DNA from: Closterium sp. Naga37s-1
Taxonomy: Eukaryota > Streptophyta > Zygnematophyceae > Desmidiales > Closteriaceae
Assembly (NCBI GenBank): GCA_947471745.1
Contig: CANJKZ010000774.1
Span: 124,001-188,000, forward strand
Direction of reading: 5' to 3'
DNA length: 64,000 bases
Part shown: piece by piece, positions 1 through 8,383 of the stretch
How positions within the stretch are numbered: position 1 is the stretch's first letter
How the letters are laid out: every line of letters begins with the position of its first letter
Made by a program: the position numbers and the translations under genes
The notes under the pieces: model-generated
What the model saw: only the letters and a program-made list of their open reading frames with translations
Databases searched by the model: none
Told to the model about the DNA's origin: nothing

Positions 1-178
1 AGCGAACAGTACTGTCAGCATCAGCAGTAGGGGCAGTAGAGGCGCCAGAAGTGAGATCGAACAGTGAGAGACCATCCTTGCTATCGCACTGTAGGAAAAG
101 CTGCAGATCATCTAGCCAGACCTCAAAGTCAACAGCTCGACCCTCAGCATCAAAGGTAAGAACATTGAGACTAGCCAT
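1..178 (-). CDS. copia gag N-terminus (element A), partial
   Basis: The start codon is at 178-176 and the frame stays open to the window edge (59 codons). The peptide begins MASLNVLTFDAEGRAVDF and closely resembles the gag starts of elements D (12155) and E (58102), which fixes this start. Gag forms the particle that packages the element RNA. Only the first part of the domain is visible, so whether A is intact cannot be judged. Confidence 0.85.
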   Translation of the reverse strand, partial: MASLNVLTFDAEGRAVDFEVWLDDLQLFLQCDSKDGLSLFDLTSGASTAPTADADSTVR

Positions 179-294
179 GACAGGAGAAGCAGCAGGCTAG
201 CAGTAGCAGCAGTGGAACTCGGCTGAGCAGGCTAGGTAGGGCGGCGCAGCTCGGCAGGGCGGTGTGGCTCGGCAGCGCGGCGCTCTTACCAGGG

Positions 295-930
295 GAGAGG
301 CTGGGGCAGGGCCGGGGTAGGGCCGGGGCAGTCCAGGAGCAGGGCCGGGGCAGGGCCGGGGCAGTTCAGGAGCAGGGCCGGGGCAGGGCCGGGGCAGTTC
401 AGGAGCAGGGCCGGGGCAGGGCCAGGGCAGAGCCGGGCCAGGGCCGGGGCAGTTCAGGGGCAGGGCCGGGGCAGGGCCGGGGCAGAGCCGGGGCAGTTCA
501 GGAGCAGGGCCGGGGCAGTGCAGAAGCAGGGCCGGGGCAGGGCCGGGGCAGTTCAGGAGCAGGGCCGGGGCAGGGCCGGGGCAGTTCAGGAGCAGGGCCG
601 GGGCAGGGCCAGGGCAGAGCCGGGCCAGGGCCGGGGCAGTTCAGGGGCAGGGCCGGGGCAGGGCCGGGGCAGAGCCGGGGCAGTTCAGGAGCAGGGCCGG
701 GGCAGTGCAGAAGCAGGGCCGGGGTAGTTCAGGGGCAGGGCCGGGGCAGAGCCGGGGCAGGGCCGGGGCAGGGCCTGGGCAGAGCCGGGCCAGGGCCGGG
801 GCAGTTCAGGGGCAGGTCAGGAGCAGGGCCGGGGCAGTGCAGAAGCAGGGCCGGGGCAGTTCAGGAGCAGGGCCGGGGCAGCGTCGGGGAAGAGCTGCGA
901 CAGGGCCGCAGCAGGGCCGGCCGGGCCTGA
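295..930. repeat. GC-rich minisatellite in leader of element A (unit about 22 bp)
   Basis: Imperfect tandem copies of a unit like gggccggggcagttcagg, with higher-order blocks: the stretch around 340-535 recurs around 550-720. It lies between the 5' LTR and gag of A. It is open on both strands (Gly/Arg/Ala-rich on plus), but the open frames follow from the repeat composition and are not genes. Confidence 0.85.
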
Positions 931-1740
931 AGGGGCCTCTAACGGGGCATGACTGGGCCGAACGGGGCCTATAACGGGGCCTGACGAGGCCTATCACCGG
1001 GCCGAACGGGGCCTATAACGGGGCCTAACGGGGCCTATAACGGGGCCGTACGGGGCCTATAACGGGGCCGTGCAGGGCCTATAACGGGGCCTGACGGGGC
1101 CTATAACGGGGCCGTACGGGGCCGTACGGGGCCTATAACGGGGCCTGACGGGCCTTACGGGGCCTGAAACGGGGCCAGATGGGGATTGACGGGGCCGAAC
1201 GGGGCCTATAACGGGGCCTGACGGGGCCTATAACGGGGCCGTACGGGGCCGATAACGGGGCCTTGCGGGGCCTATAACGGGGCCTGACGGGCCTTACGGG
1301 GCCTTAAACGGGGCCAAATGGGGCCTGACGGGGCCGTACTGGGCCTCTAACGGGGCCTGACGGGGCCGTACGGGGCCTCTAACGGGGCCTGTCGGGGCCT
1401 AACGGGGCCTTAAACGGGGCCGAACGGGGCCTGACGGGGCCTTACGGGGCCTTACGGGGCTAACGGGGCCTTAATCCGCGCCCTAAACGGGGCCAAATGG
1501 GGCCTGACGGGGCCGTACGGGGCCTCTAACGGGGCCTGACGGGGCCGTACGGGGCCTCTAACGGGGCCTGTCGGGGCCTGACGGGGCCTTAAACGGGGCC
1601 GAACGGGGCCTGACGGGGCCTTACGGGGCCTTACGGGGCATAACGGGGCCTTACGGGGCCTTAATCCGCGCCCTATACGGGGCCTAAAGGGGCCTTACGG
1701 GGCCTAACGAGGCCTTAAGGGGCCTTACGGGGCGGGCGCA
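931..1740. repeat. second leader minisatellite of element A (ggggcctataacggggcctgac type)
   Basis: Tandem degenerate copies of cggggcctataacggggcc alternating with cggggcctgacgggg and cggggccgtacgggg, grouped in longer blocks (1320-1480 resembles 1490-1660). The unit differs from the 22-bp array next to it. No coding sequence is supported here. Confidence 0.85.
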
Positions 1741-1825
1741 GGCTCTAAGGGCGGGCGCAGGGGCCGTGACGGGCCTCGAAGGGAAGGTGCGAAGCGCGCG
1801 GCAAGTAGGCAGGGGAGAAATTTCA

Positions 1826-1868
1826 GTGGTGGGCCCTTCAAAAAAATCTCGAAACTAGCTCTATACCA
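1826..1868 (-). promoter_or_regulatory. primer-binding site and anticodon-arm box of element A
   Basis: On the minus strand TGGTATAGAGC adjoins the LTR end at 1868, close to the initiator tRNA-Met complement TGGTATCAGAGC. Thirty-two bases further in is GGGCCCACCAC (1836-1826), complementary to the D/anticodon-stem region of the same tRNA. Unlike in E, D, G and H, no clear hairpin lies between the two. Confidence 0.75.
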
Positions 1869-1987
1869 TGTGAGAATGATAGACAAAAGAATGATTGAAT
1901 TAGGAAATGAGAAGGGTACAAGTAGGAAACACATAAGTGTTGTACCCACTACAGCCTAGACCGACTATAGTAAATATATGTTTGACA
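1869..1987 (-). repeat. 5' LTR of element A (119 bp)
   Basis: Bounded by TG...CA and flanked on the inner side by the primer-binding site. It contains the inverted pair gggtacaa ... ttgtaccc typical of the LTRs in this window, and a TATA-like stretch near its U3 end (atatatgtttgaca on plus). It resembles the LTRs of D, F and I. The partner LTR is outside the window. Confidence 0.85.
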
Positions 1988-1988
1988 C

Positions 1989-4652
1989 GAGCTACCCTCT
2001 CCACACGAGCTGCGCGAGTGGTTTGCTCGGCGCTGGAGCCGTGCTGCTGGAGCTGGTGGTGCTGCCGGTGCTGGAGGTTCTACTGCTGCTGGGGGTGCTG
2101 GAGCCACGGGTCCCGGAGGTGCTCATACTAGAGGTACTGGAGCTGCTGGGCCTGGTGGTGCTACTGGAGCTGGGGCTACTGGCGGAGCTGGAGCTGGTCG
2201 TGCTGCTGGAGTTGGTGCTACTGGAGGTACTGGAGCTGGAGTTGCTGCTGGAGCCGGTGCTCCTGTGGGTGCTGGAGTTGGCGCTACTGGAGCTGCTGGT
2301 GGTGCTGGTGGTGCTGGTGGTGCTGCTGGAGTTGGTGCTGACGCTGCTGGTGCTGGTGCTGCCCCTGCTGGTTCTGGAGGCGCTACGCGGCCACGGCCGT
2401 ACTTCGTTCCGCTTCTTGAGCAGGTTCTTGGTCTTCCGCCTTCTTCCGGTCCTGCTCCTTCCTTAGAGTGTCCACTGCCTGTCCAGTCCGAGTCACAGTT
2501 ACAGCTGGCCTCCCCACTGCCTGCTCCTTCTCCCTATGCTGGTCCTACTGGAGGTCTTGCTGAGCGTCGTGAGCCTGAGTCGCGTCCTGCGTCCCCTGTT
2601 CGTGCTGCTCGCACTAGTCATCGTGATCCTCGTCAGCGTCCTCCTGCGGTCCGTGGCACGCATCAGATGGCACTGCGTCCTTCCACTGCGCCGCAGCGTG
2701 TCCCTTTGCCGTCTCCTCCAGAGTCCTCTCTTCCTGCCCTTGCTGACCCAGAGTCTGACTCCCTTCGTGCTGCCAGTCCTACTGTCACGCGTTTCCTAGC
2801 CACTGTTGTCACTGACCCTTCCTTTGAGTCCACTGCTGCGTCTGCCTTAGTTGCCGAGCTTGTCGACTTCGCTGCTCACTGTCGTCTAGACTACGCCGCT
2901 AGTCTTGTTGCTGAGTCTGAGTCTGTCTGTCCTCCGTCCGTCAGGGGTGAGTGTGCTCTTAGCACGGACGTCCTTGAGGACAGGCAGGAGGAGTTCTAGT
3001 GTTTTGCTGCTGCTTTACCTCATCTCGTGTCCATGCTGCTTGCCCCTGAGGGAGACCCGGATGCACCAGAGATCCCGACCCCGCGCTCTTACGCAGAGGC
3101 GATAGAGGGTCCCTACTCCTCTCAGTGGCAGTCAGCCATGGACGCAGAGATGGCTTCCTGGAAGTCCACAGGCACCTACGTCGACGAAGTTCTCCCACCT
3201 GGGGCGAACATCGTCAGTGGCATGTGGATTTTCAGGGTAAAGCGGCCGCCGGGTTCTCCGCCTGTCTTCAAGGCGCGTTACGTGGCTCGAGGCTTCAGTC
3301 AGCGGCAGGGAGTTGACTACTTTCAGACCCTCTCCCCGACCCCGAACATGACCACTCTTCGGGTTCTGATGCACGTCGCTGCTCAGCGTGACTACGAGCT
3401 TCACTCTCTTGACTTCAGCACTGCTTTCCTACAGGGCAGCCTGCACGAGGAGATCTGGCTGCGCCGCCCACCTGGCTTCACTGGGTCGTTTCCTCCTGGT
3501 ACCCAGTGGAGCCTCCGACGGCCAGTCTACGGTCTCCGCCAGGCGCCCCGTGAGTGGCACGACACACTGAGGACTACTCTTGCGGCTCTTGGGTTTGCTC
3601 CTTCTACAGCTGACCCGTCGCTGTTTCTTCGCACCGACACTTTGCTGCCGCCGTTCTACATCCATGTGTACGTCGACGACTTGGTGTTTGCTACGGCTGA
3701 CACTGCTGGACTCGCCCACGTGAAGTCCGAGCTGCAGAAGAGACACACGTGCACAGACCTGGATGAACTGCGCAGCTATCTTGGCTTGCAGATCACCCGG
3801 GACAGAGCACGGCGCACCATTACCCTGACTCAGTCACACATGGTGCAGCAGGTCCTTCAGCGCTTCGACTTCACGTACTCCTCGCCTCAGGCCACTCCTC
3901 TGTCTACTCGCCACTCGCTCTCAGCTCTGCCTTCGGATGAGTCCGTAGAGCCGAGTGGCCCGTACCCAGAGCTTGTTGGCTGCCTCATGTACCTGATGAC
4001 CTGCACTCAACCTGACCTGGCATACCCTCTTAGCATCTTGGCATGCTATGTTGCTCCTGGCAGACACCGACCAGAGCACATGGCGGCCGCGAAGAGGGTG
4101 TTGCGCTACTTGTGCAGTACGTCAGGCATGGGGCTCGTGCTTGGAGGGCGGAGTCCAGTGGTCCTCACTGGTCACGCAGACGCGTCTTGGGTTGACGACC
4201 TGGCTACTCAGGGGTCGTCACAGGGTTACACCTTCAGCCTTGGTTCCGGTTCTGTTTCGTGGCGGTCTAACCGCTCGTCTTCTGTTCTCAGCTCCAGCTG
4301 TGAGGCTGAGATCTACGCAGGGGCCATGGCTGCACAGGAGTTACGCTGGCTCACCTACCTACTGACTGACTTGGGAGAGCCGCCTCGTTCTCCTCCTGTT
4401 CTGTACGTAGACAACAAGGCCATGCTGGCCTTGTGTCGGGAACACAGACTGGAGCACAGAACGAAGCACATTGCTCTTCGCTACTTCCTTGCTCGTGAGC
4501 TGCAGCAGCGTGGTCAGCTACGCCTTGCTTACGTGGCCTCTCAGGCCAACACTGCTGATATCTTCACCAAGGCACTTCAGCCTTGTGATCATTAGCGCTT
4601 CTGTACTATGCTAGGTCTTGTGCCTACTTGGCCCCACTTGCTTACCTCTTGA
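1989..4652 (+). pseudogene. copia pol: linker, reverse transcriptase, RNase H (element B)
   Basis: One frame runs from 1989 to TGA at 4650 with two internal TAG codons (2997-2999 and 4593-4595); both are CAG glutamine codons in the intact relative E. In order: the ELREWFARRW block, a Gly/Ala linker coded by a minisatellite (2040-2390), a conserved RPRPYFVPLL motif, and the RT domain with YVDD near 3675. RNase H follows, with HADASW near 4175, CEAEIYAG near 4301, YVDNKAM near 4405 and ADIFTKAL near 4553. RT copies element RNA into DNA and RNase H degrades the template. The second TAG removes only about 20 C-terminal residues; the first separates linker from RT. Decay is mild, so the element is fairly young. 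Confidence 0.88.
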
Positions 4653-4858
4653 CTTTACTTGTACTGTCATCTATATATATACCTGCACATGCTTGTTTAC
4701 CTTTTATATATAATCCTGCATGTGAACTGGCCTTGTGGCCTTTGAACCTGTGCTCAGAATGTGTGGTGACGTTGTGATCCACCCTGAGCTTGTTTTGCTT
4801 TTCTTTGCTTGACTGGTCTTGTGACCCCTTGTTCTCCCCCACTTTGCCTATGGGGGTG
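4653..4858 (+). promoter_or_regulatory. 3' untranslated block with polypurine hairpin (element B)
   Basis: This stretch is shared with elements E, F, G, H and I: gcatgtgaactggcc, a Gly-free ttgtgatccaccctgagctt block, and a final perfect hairpin CCCCCA (4836-4841), 9-nt loop, TGGGGG (4851-4856). The 3' arm is the polypurine tract that would prime plus-strand DNA synthesis, directly next to the 3' LTR at 4859. Confidence 0.8.
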
Positions 4859-4984
4859 TGTCAAACATTAATCACATAGCCTGTGTAGGGTGTAGTGGGG
4901 TAGACACTATGGGGTACAGTTTCCAAGGGTTTCATATTTGTACCCAACTCATTTGCTAGTCAATCATTCTCATTTCTCTTCACA
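4859..4984 (+). repeat. 3' LTR of element B (126 bp)
   Basis: Starts TGTCAAAC right after the polypurine tract and ends CTTCACA. It contains the common core gtgtagtggggta and ggggtacag ... tttgtaccc. No partner LTR is in the window. Confidence 0.85.
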
Positions 4985-5959
4985 ATTATTTCAGGGTTCG
5001 CTAAAGCATTATTCTGAATGGATCAGTGTTCACAAGTCAGAAATTCTGAAATTGCAGGGACCACCAGATGAGAAGCCTGTAATCACCCTGAAATCAGGGT
5101 AATTACCCTGATAAAATCAGCCCTGACCGCAACAGCAGAAACAGTTAAAGTAAAACCTTTCATATTCCTTTGTAATAATATAAAAGCTTTGTATATCTCT
5201 GCTATTATCAACTTACCGTTTATTCCCGGATATAAGACCCGGGGGACTTTATAAAAATTCAATCTAGAATGGTTGGGTGAACATCATGGTGGCTGGAAAT
5301 AGAAAAGACCCTTTAACACTTATATAACGCTGAACATTGATTTACAATGCCTATTTAAATGGTCGGTGGGGTCTCTTATTTGGAAAAAACGTGGTCTTAC
5401 GTCGAGGATGCGCGAAATCGCTGAGTCACGCAGAAGTGCCTCGATGTGCACATCTTGCAGATCTCACTACGAGTCGTTCGGCCTTATCGCCTGCCAGCAC
5501 GATGCAGGCACCTCCCACAGTCACAACCCGTCATACAGTCGCTAGCCTCTAACCAGCGCCACGAGAAGTGCCTCTGGGTGTAGAGTCCTGGTGTGGTAGG
5601 TTAACATGAATGTGATTTGTCACCTACCCTAAATCTTGGTCCTTGCTGAAATGTATTACCGGTACAAAAAAACCGTCATAACCAGTAATTCGGGACCTAG
5701 GGGGGTCTTATAATCGCTGGGGTGAAAAGGGGGGTCCTCACAGATTCGACCATATTAAGCGTACACCCCCCGGCATATAAGCCCATGGGACTTTTATTCC
5801 GGAGGGTCTTATATCCGGGAATAGACGGTATCTTGTTCTCACATACCAGTACAAGGTGGTTCAGCAAACTCTGATATTACGCTTCCGCAAACTACAATAT
5901 TCCTACTACAAGAGATCTTAGCCTTGAAAAGATCCTAAGGGCTATTTCTCAGCCCAACA
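4985..5959 (+). repeat. probable 5' LTR remnant of element C, interrupted by a DNA transposon
   Basis: No coding sequence. The 3' boundary is good: ...cagcccaaca ends at 5959 and a primer-binding site starts at 5960. Removing the inverted-repeat transposon at 5216-5828 joins a TATA-containing stretch (aatataaaagc near 5178) to tcttgttctcacatacc, a plausible promoter-to-R layout. The LTR start is not identified and the partner LTR is missing. The first 150 bases also hold paired atcagggtaa / ttaccctgat motifs. Confidence 0.45.
5216..5828. mobile_element. non-autonomous inverted-repeat DNA transposon (MITE-like), 613 bp
   Basis: The left end reads CCGTTTATTCCCGGATATAA and the right end is its near-perfect inverted complement (5790-5828). 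The dinucleotide TA flanks both ends (5214-5215 and 5829-5830). Similarity continues inward for about 35 bases, and a second, direct copy of the end motif (cggcatataagcccatgggac) starts near 5771. TA duplication with terminal inverted repeats suggests the Tc1/mariner superfamily, perhaps pogo-like; that assignment is an inference. No transposase is encoded; a 71-codon open frame at 5337-5552 matches nothing I know. Confidence 0.7.
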
Positions 5960-5975
5960 TGGTATGAGAGCCTCC
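5960..5975 (+). promoter_or_regulatory. primer-binding site of element C
   Basis: TGGTATGAGAGCC follows ...CCCAACA, differing at one base from the initiator tRNA-Met complement TGGTATCAGAGCC. This marks the LTR/internal boundary. An ATG inside this site (5964) opens the gag frame but is unlikely to be the real start; ATG at 6018 is preferred. Confidence 0.7.
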
Positions 5976-6017
5976 AAGGCAAGATCGATTTACCAAACTC
6001 CTACGACAACACAAGAC

Positions 6018-7389
6018 ATGGCAACACAGAAGGAGAGGAATTCCTCCAACGGATCTCCCGGCACTACTCCTACTCCACTTCCAGCCTCTGGCCTACAGAC
6101 AGAAGAAGGCATAGCAACAAGACCAGATGCGGAGTCGACCGAAACTCCCGGGAATCAAGCAGCAGGCTTCGACCCAAGCATGATGGAGAAATTCTTCTCT
6201 TTCATGTCCTTCTACGAGCAACACCAGCAAGCAGCTCCTGCGCAATCAAACAACAGCGACAACAACAACAGGGTTACTCCAATGAGTCTCGACGGTTCAT
6301 CCTATGCGCGCGGAAATCAGCAGCAACCTACCTTTGCTCCATGCGAACCTCAACATGGCTCCATCAGCTTCGCGCCACACCAACAGTCTTCACCTGGACA
6401 AGAAAAGACATTGGACGTGCTTCAGGTTCAATCACAATTCGCACATGTTTTAAAACTGCAGACATCAACACCTTTTGACGGGAAAGACTTCTATACCTGA
6501 TCATTCGAATTCGAGCTGATGATGGAGGGCGCGCAAATACTTGGATTCTTCGAAGGGTCCCTGCCATACCCAACGCATGGGACACAATACGACAAGCAGC
6601 AGTATACATGTCAATCCCTGATGGCGTACACGATACTTCTTCGTGCAGGAGCAGCAGAACATTCGATCTTATCGAGGATACGGCAACTCCGCCGAGCTGG
6701 CGTACGACCACCTGAAGAACCTGTATCAAGCAACAGACAGTGTTTATCAGAAACGTCTCATGGGACAGCTGACAATAGTGGAAATGAAACCCGGCGAAAA
6801 GGGAATGGCGTATATCAGCCGTTGTCGTGGACTGCGCGACAGACTCCTTCGATGCGGAGGATCGATATCCGAAGAAGCCTTCGTAACAGTCATCATCGCT
6901 GGCCTCGGTCCTCATTGGCGCTCCACTCGAGCACTCCTTCGAGCTCACGGGAAAATCTCCGAAGCATCACTATGCGCCGAAATTCACACTGAACAGCAGG
7001 ATATGGACCTGCACGAAGAACGACACAAGAAAAGGGGGTCAGCACCAGAGTTCGCTTTTCACACTCAACGGCACTACAACAACAACAATCGAAAAAAAAA
7101 CCGACAAGTTCAACAGTACGTCCCACCGTTCTGTCACCTCTGCAAGACGTCCGGACATCCTCGCACACACTGCCCGAATCAGCAGCAGTCGACGTCGCCG
7201 CAACGTCAACTTCGACCCTCAAGCAGTCAAGTAGCTTCTACACAGGCGCATCCCACCAATCAAGTACAGTCTTCAACGTCATCAACGACAAAACCTGCGC
7301 AAGGCACAAGAAACATTGTAAGCTGCATGAGAAGAACGACAGATTCTTGCATCACCGAATCACCACCCTACTACTCACCAGAAAAATAG
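6018..7389 (+). pseudogene. copia gag with CCHC zinc knuckle (element C)
   Basis: The frame starting at 6018 (MATQKERNSS) runs to TGA at 6498, where a Trp codon would fit (FYT*SFEFELM), and then stays recognisable to about 6640. There a frameshift moves coding to the frame of 6643-7389. That part carries the gag core (AYDHLKNLYQ, MKPGEKGMAYISRCRGLRDRL) and a knuckle CHLCKTSGHPRTHC near 7132 (CX2CX4HX4C), which binds element RNA. The composition is AC-rich and polar (Q, S, T, N), unlike the GC-rich gag of D, E, G and H, so C is a separate copia lineage. It is broken by at least one stop and one frameshift. Confidence 0.82.
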
Positions 7390-7439
7390 CTCGACAAGAG
7401 CACTCCTCGCCGTGAATCATTGGAGCCCAACCCAACGTA

Positions 7440-8049
7440 TGTAGCCATCGCCTACAGCGAGCCGTCCGGGAAAGACACTTGGTTCTTGGACAGTTGCTGG
7501 GACAACACATGTGCTCCTCGGGTCGTTTTGTTCAACAGGAACATCAACTTCAGCGCGAAGTTGTAATCACCGTCGCCAACAACCAGAACCTGCACACACG
7601 ACGACAAGGAATCGTTCAACTTCAGTCTCGAGAAACTACCGTCATTCTACAAATGTCAAAAGTTTTAATTGCAGAAGGACTCGGCTACAACTTACTCAGC
7701 GTCAGTCAATTGATGACCAAGGTACCGCCGACAGCGACACCATCGGCTACTTTGCCTCTTTGACACATCCACCAGATCTCGACCCCGACTGCAGTCCTGG
7801 AGGATTTTGGTATTCACATACCATACCTGAAGCAGAAAGAACAAGGGCATTAGCAACAATCCGGCAACAAGAAACAACATCGACAGAAGCAGAGACAACA
7901 TCGGCAACAGTAGCAACACCTACGACACCAATCGCGGGCTCTTCGACGGCACCAGTTCTAATCGACGACACTCCATCGACTCCTGCGCAGCAATTAAATC
8001 CCACTCCACACGAAGTTCACAGAAGCGCCAACCTCACCGCGGCATTTTA
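7440..8049 (+). pseudogene. copia protease remnant joined to post-integrase linker (element C)
   Basis: DTWFLDSC near 7469 occupies the place of the aspartic protease DSG motif, followed in shifting frames by VANNQNLHTRRQGIVQL and EGLGYNLLSVSQLM, which match the rest of a copia protease. From about 7740 the sequence changes to GGFWYSHTIPE and a Thr/Ala-rich linker, as seen after an integrase. The integrase core is therefore deleted. The active-site Gly appears changed to Cys and frames shift several times, so the protease is dead. It ends abruptly at the LTR of composite D (8050). Confidence 0.65.
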
Positions 8050-8179
8050 TGTCAAACTTATATATGCTATAGTCTGTTTAGGCTGTAGTGGGCTAGTTCT
8101 TATAGGGTACAACACTTCTAGGTTTCCTACTTGTACCCACCTGCTTCCTAGTTCATTCATTCCGTTCCTTATTCTAACA
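8050..8179 (+). repeat. plus-oriented LTR at left end of composite D (130 bp)
   Basis: TGTCAAAC ... TCTAACA, followed at once by TGGTATTCTGAGC, so this is a 5' LTR reading rightward. It is closely similar to the reverse complement of the LTR at 13052-13182 and to 49521-49650. Confidence 0.85.
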
Positions 8180-8383
8180 TGGTATTCTGAGCAGGTTCCA
8201 TGAAATTTTCTCCTGCCCTGCCCGAAGCGCGCGTTGCGGCCCCTTCGCCGCCCGTCGGCCCCTTTCGCCGCCCGTCACGGCCCCTTAGCCGCCCGTAGTC
8301 GGCCCCTTAGCCGTCCGTCACGGCCCCTTAGCCGCCCGTCACGGCCCCTTAGCCGCCCGTCGCGGCCCCTTAGCCGCTCGTAC
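8180..8383 (+). other. primer site and truncated leader (left half of D)
   Basis: TGGTATTCTGAGCAGGTTCC (8180) is the same primer site as at the right end of D, but the second hairpin arm and the GGGCCCACCAC box are missing. It is followed by a short minisatellite of ccgcccgtcacggcccctta units (about 8220-8383). Near 8384 the sequence switches to antisense pol linker. Confidence 0.75.

Larger units (their letters stand above)
1..1987 (-). mobile_element. Ty1/copia element A, 5' part only
   Basis: Read on the minus strand this is a 5' LTR, an initiator-tRNA primer site, a long GC-rich repetitive leader and the first codons of gag; the rest lies left of the window. It sits inside the pol region of plus-strand element B: B's reading frame resumes at 1989 directly after A's LTR. 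The expected 5-bp target duplication would be CGAGC (1988-1992), but the other copy is outside the window. This is a nested insertion, so A is younger than B. Confidence 0.85.
1988..4984 (+). mobile_element. Ty1/copia element B, 5'-truncated by insertion of A
   Basis: Plus-strand copia element running from the integrase-RT linker through RT, RNase H, a conserved 3' untranslated block, the polypurine hairpin and a 3' LTR. The 5' part presumably continues left of A, outside the window. The downstream flank is attat (4985-4989), one half of a possible target duplication. Confidence 0.85.

Noticed and set aside
262-930. 222-codon Gly/Arg/Gln frame resembling an RGG-rich or collagen-like protein
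   Set aside because: It follows from the 22-bp GC-rich repeat in a retroelement leader; several frames on both strands are open there.
300-1740. Regular repeats resembling a CRISPR array
   Set aside because: The repeats are contiguous and degenerate with no unique spacers, no cas genes, and the DNA is eukaryotic.
5337-5552. 71-codon frame as transposase of the inverted-repeat transposon
   Set aside because: Too short, no catalytic motif, no similarity I recognise.
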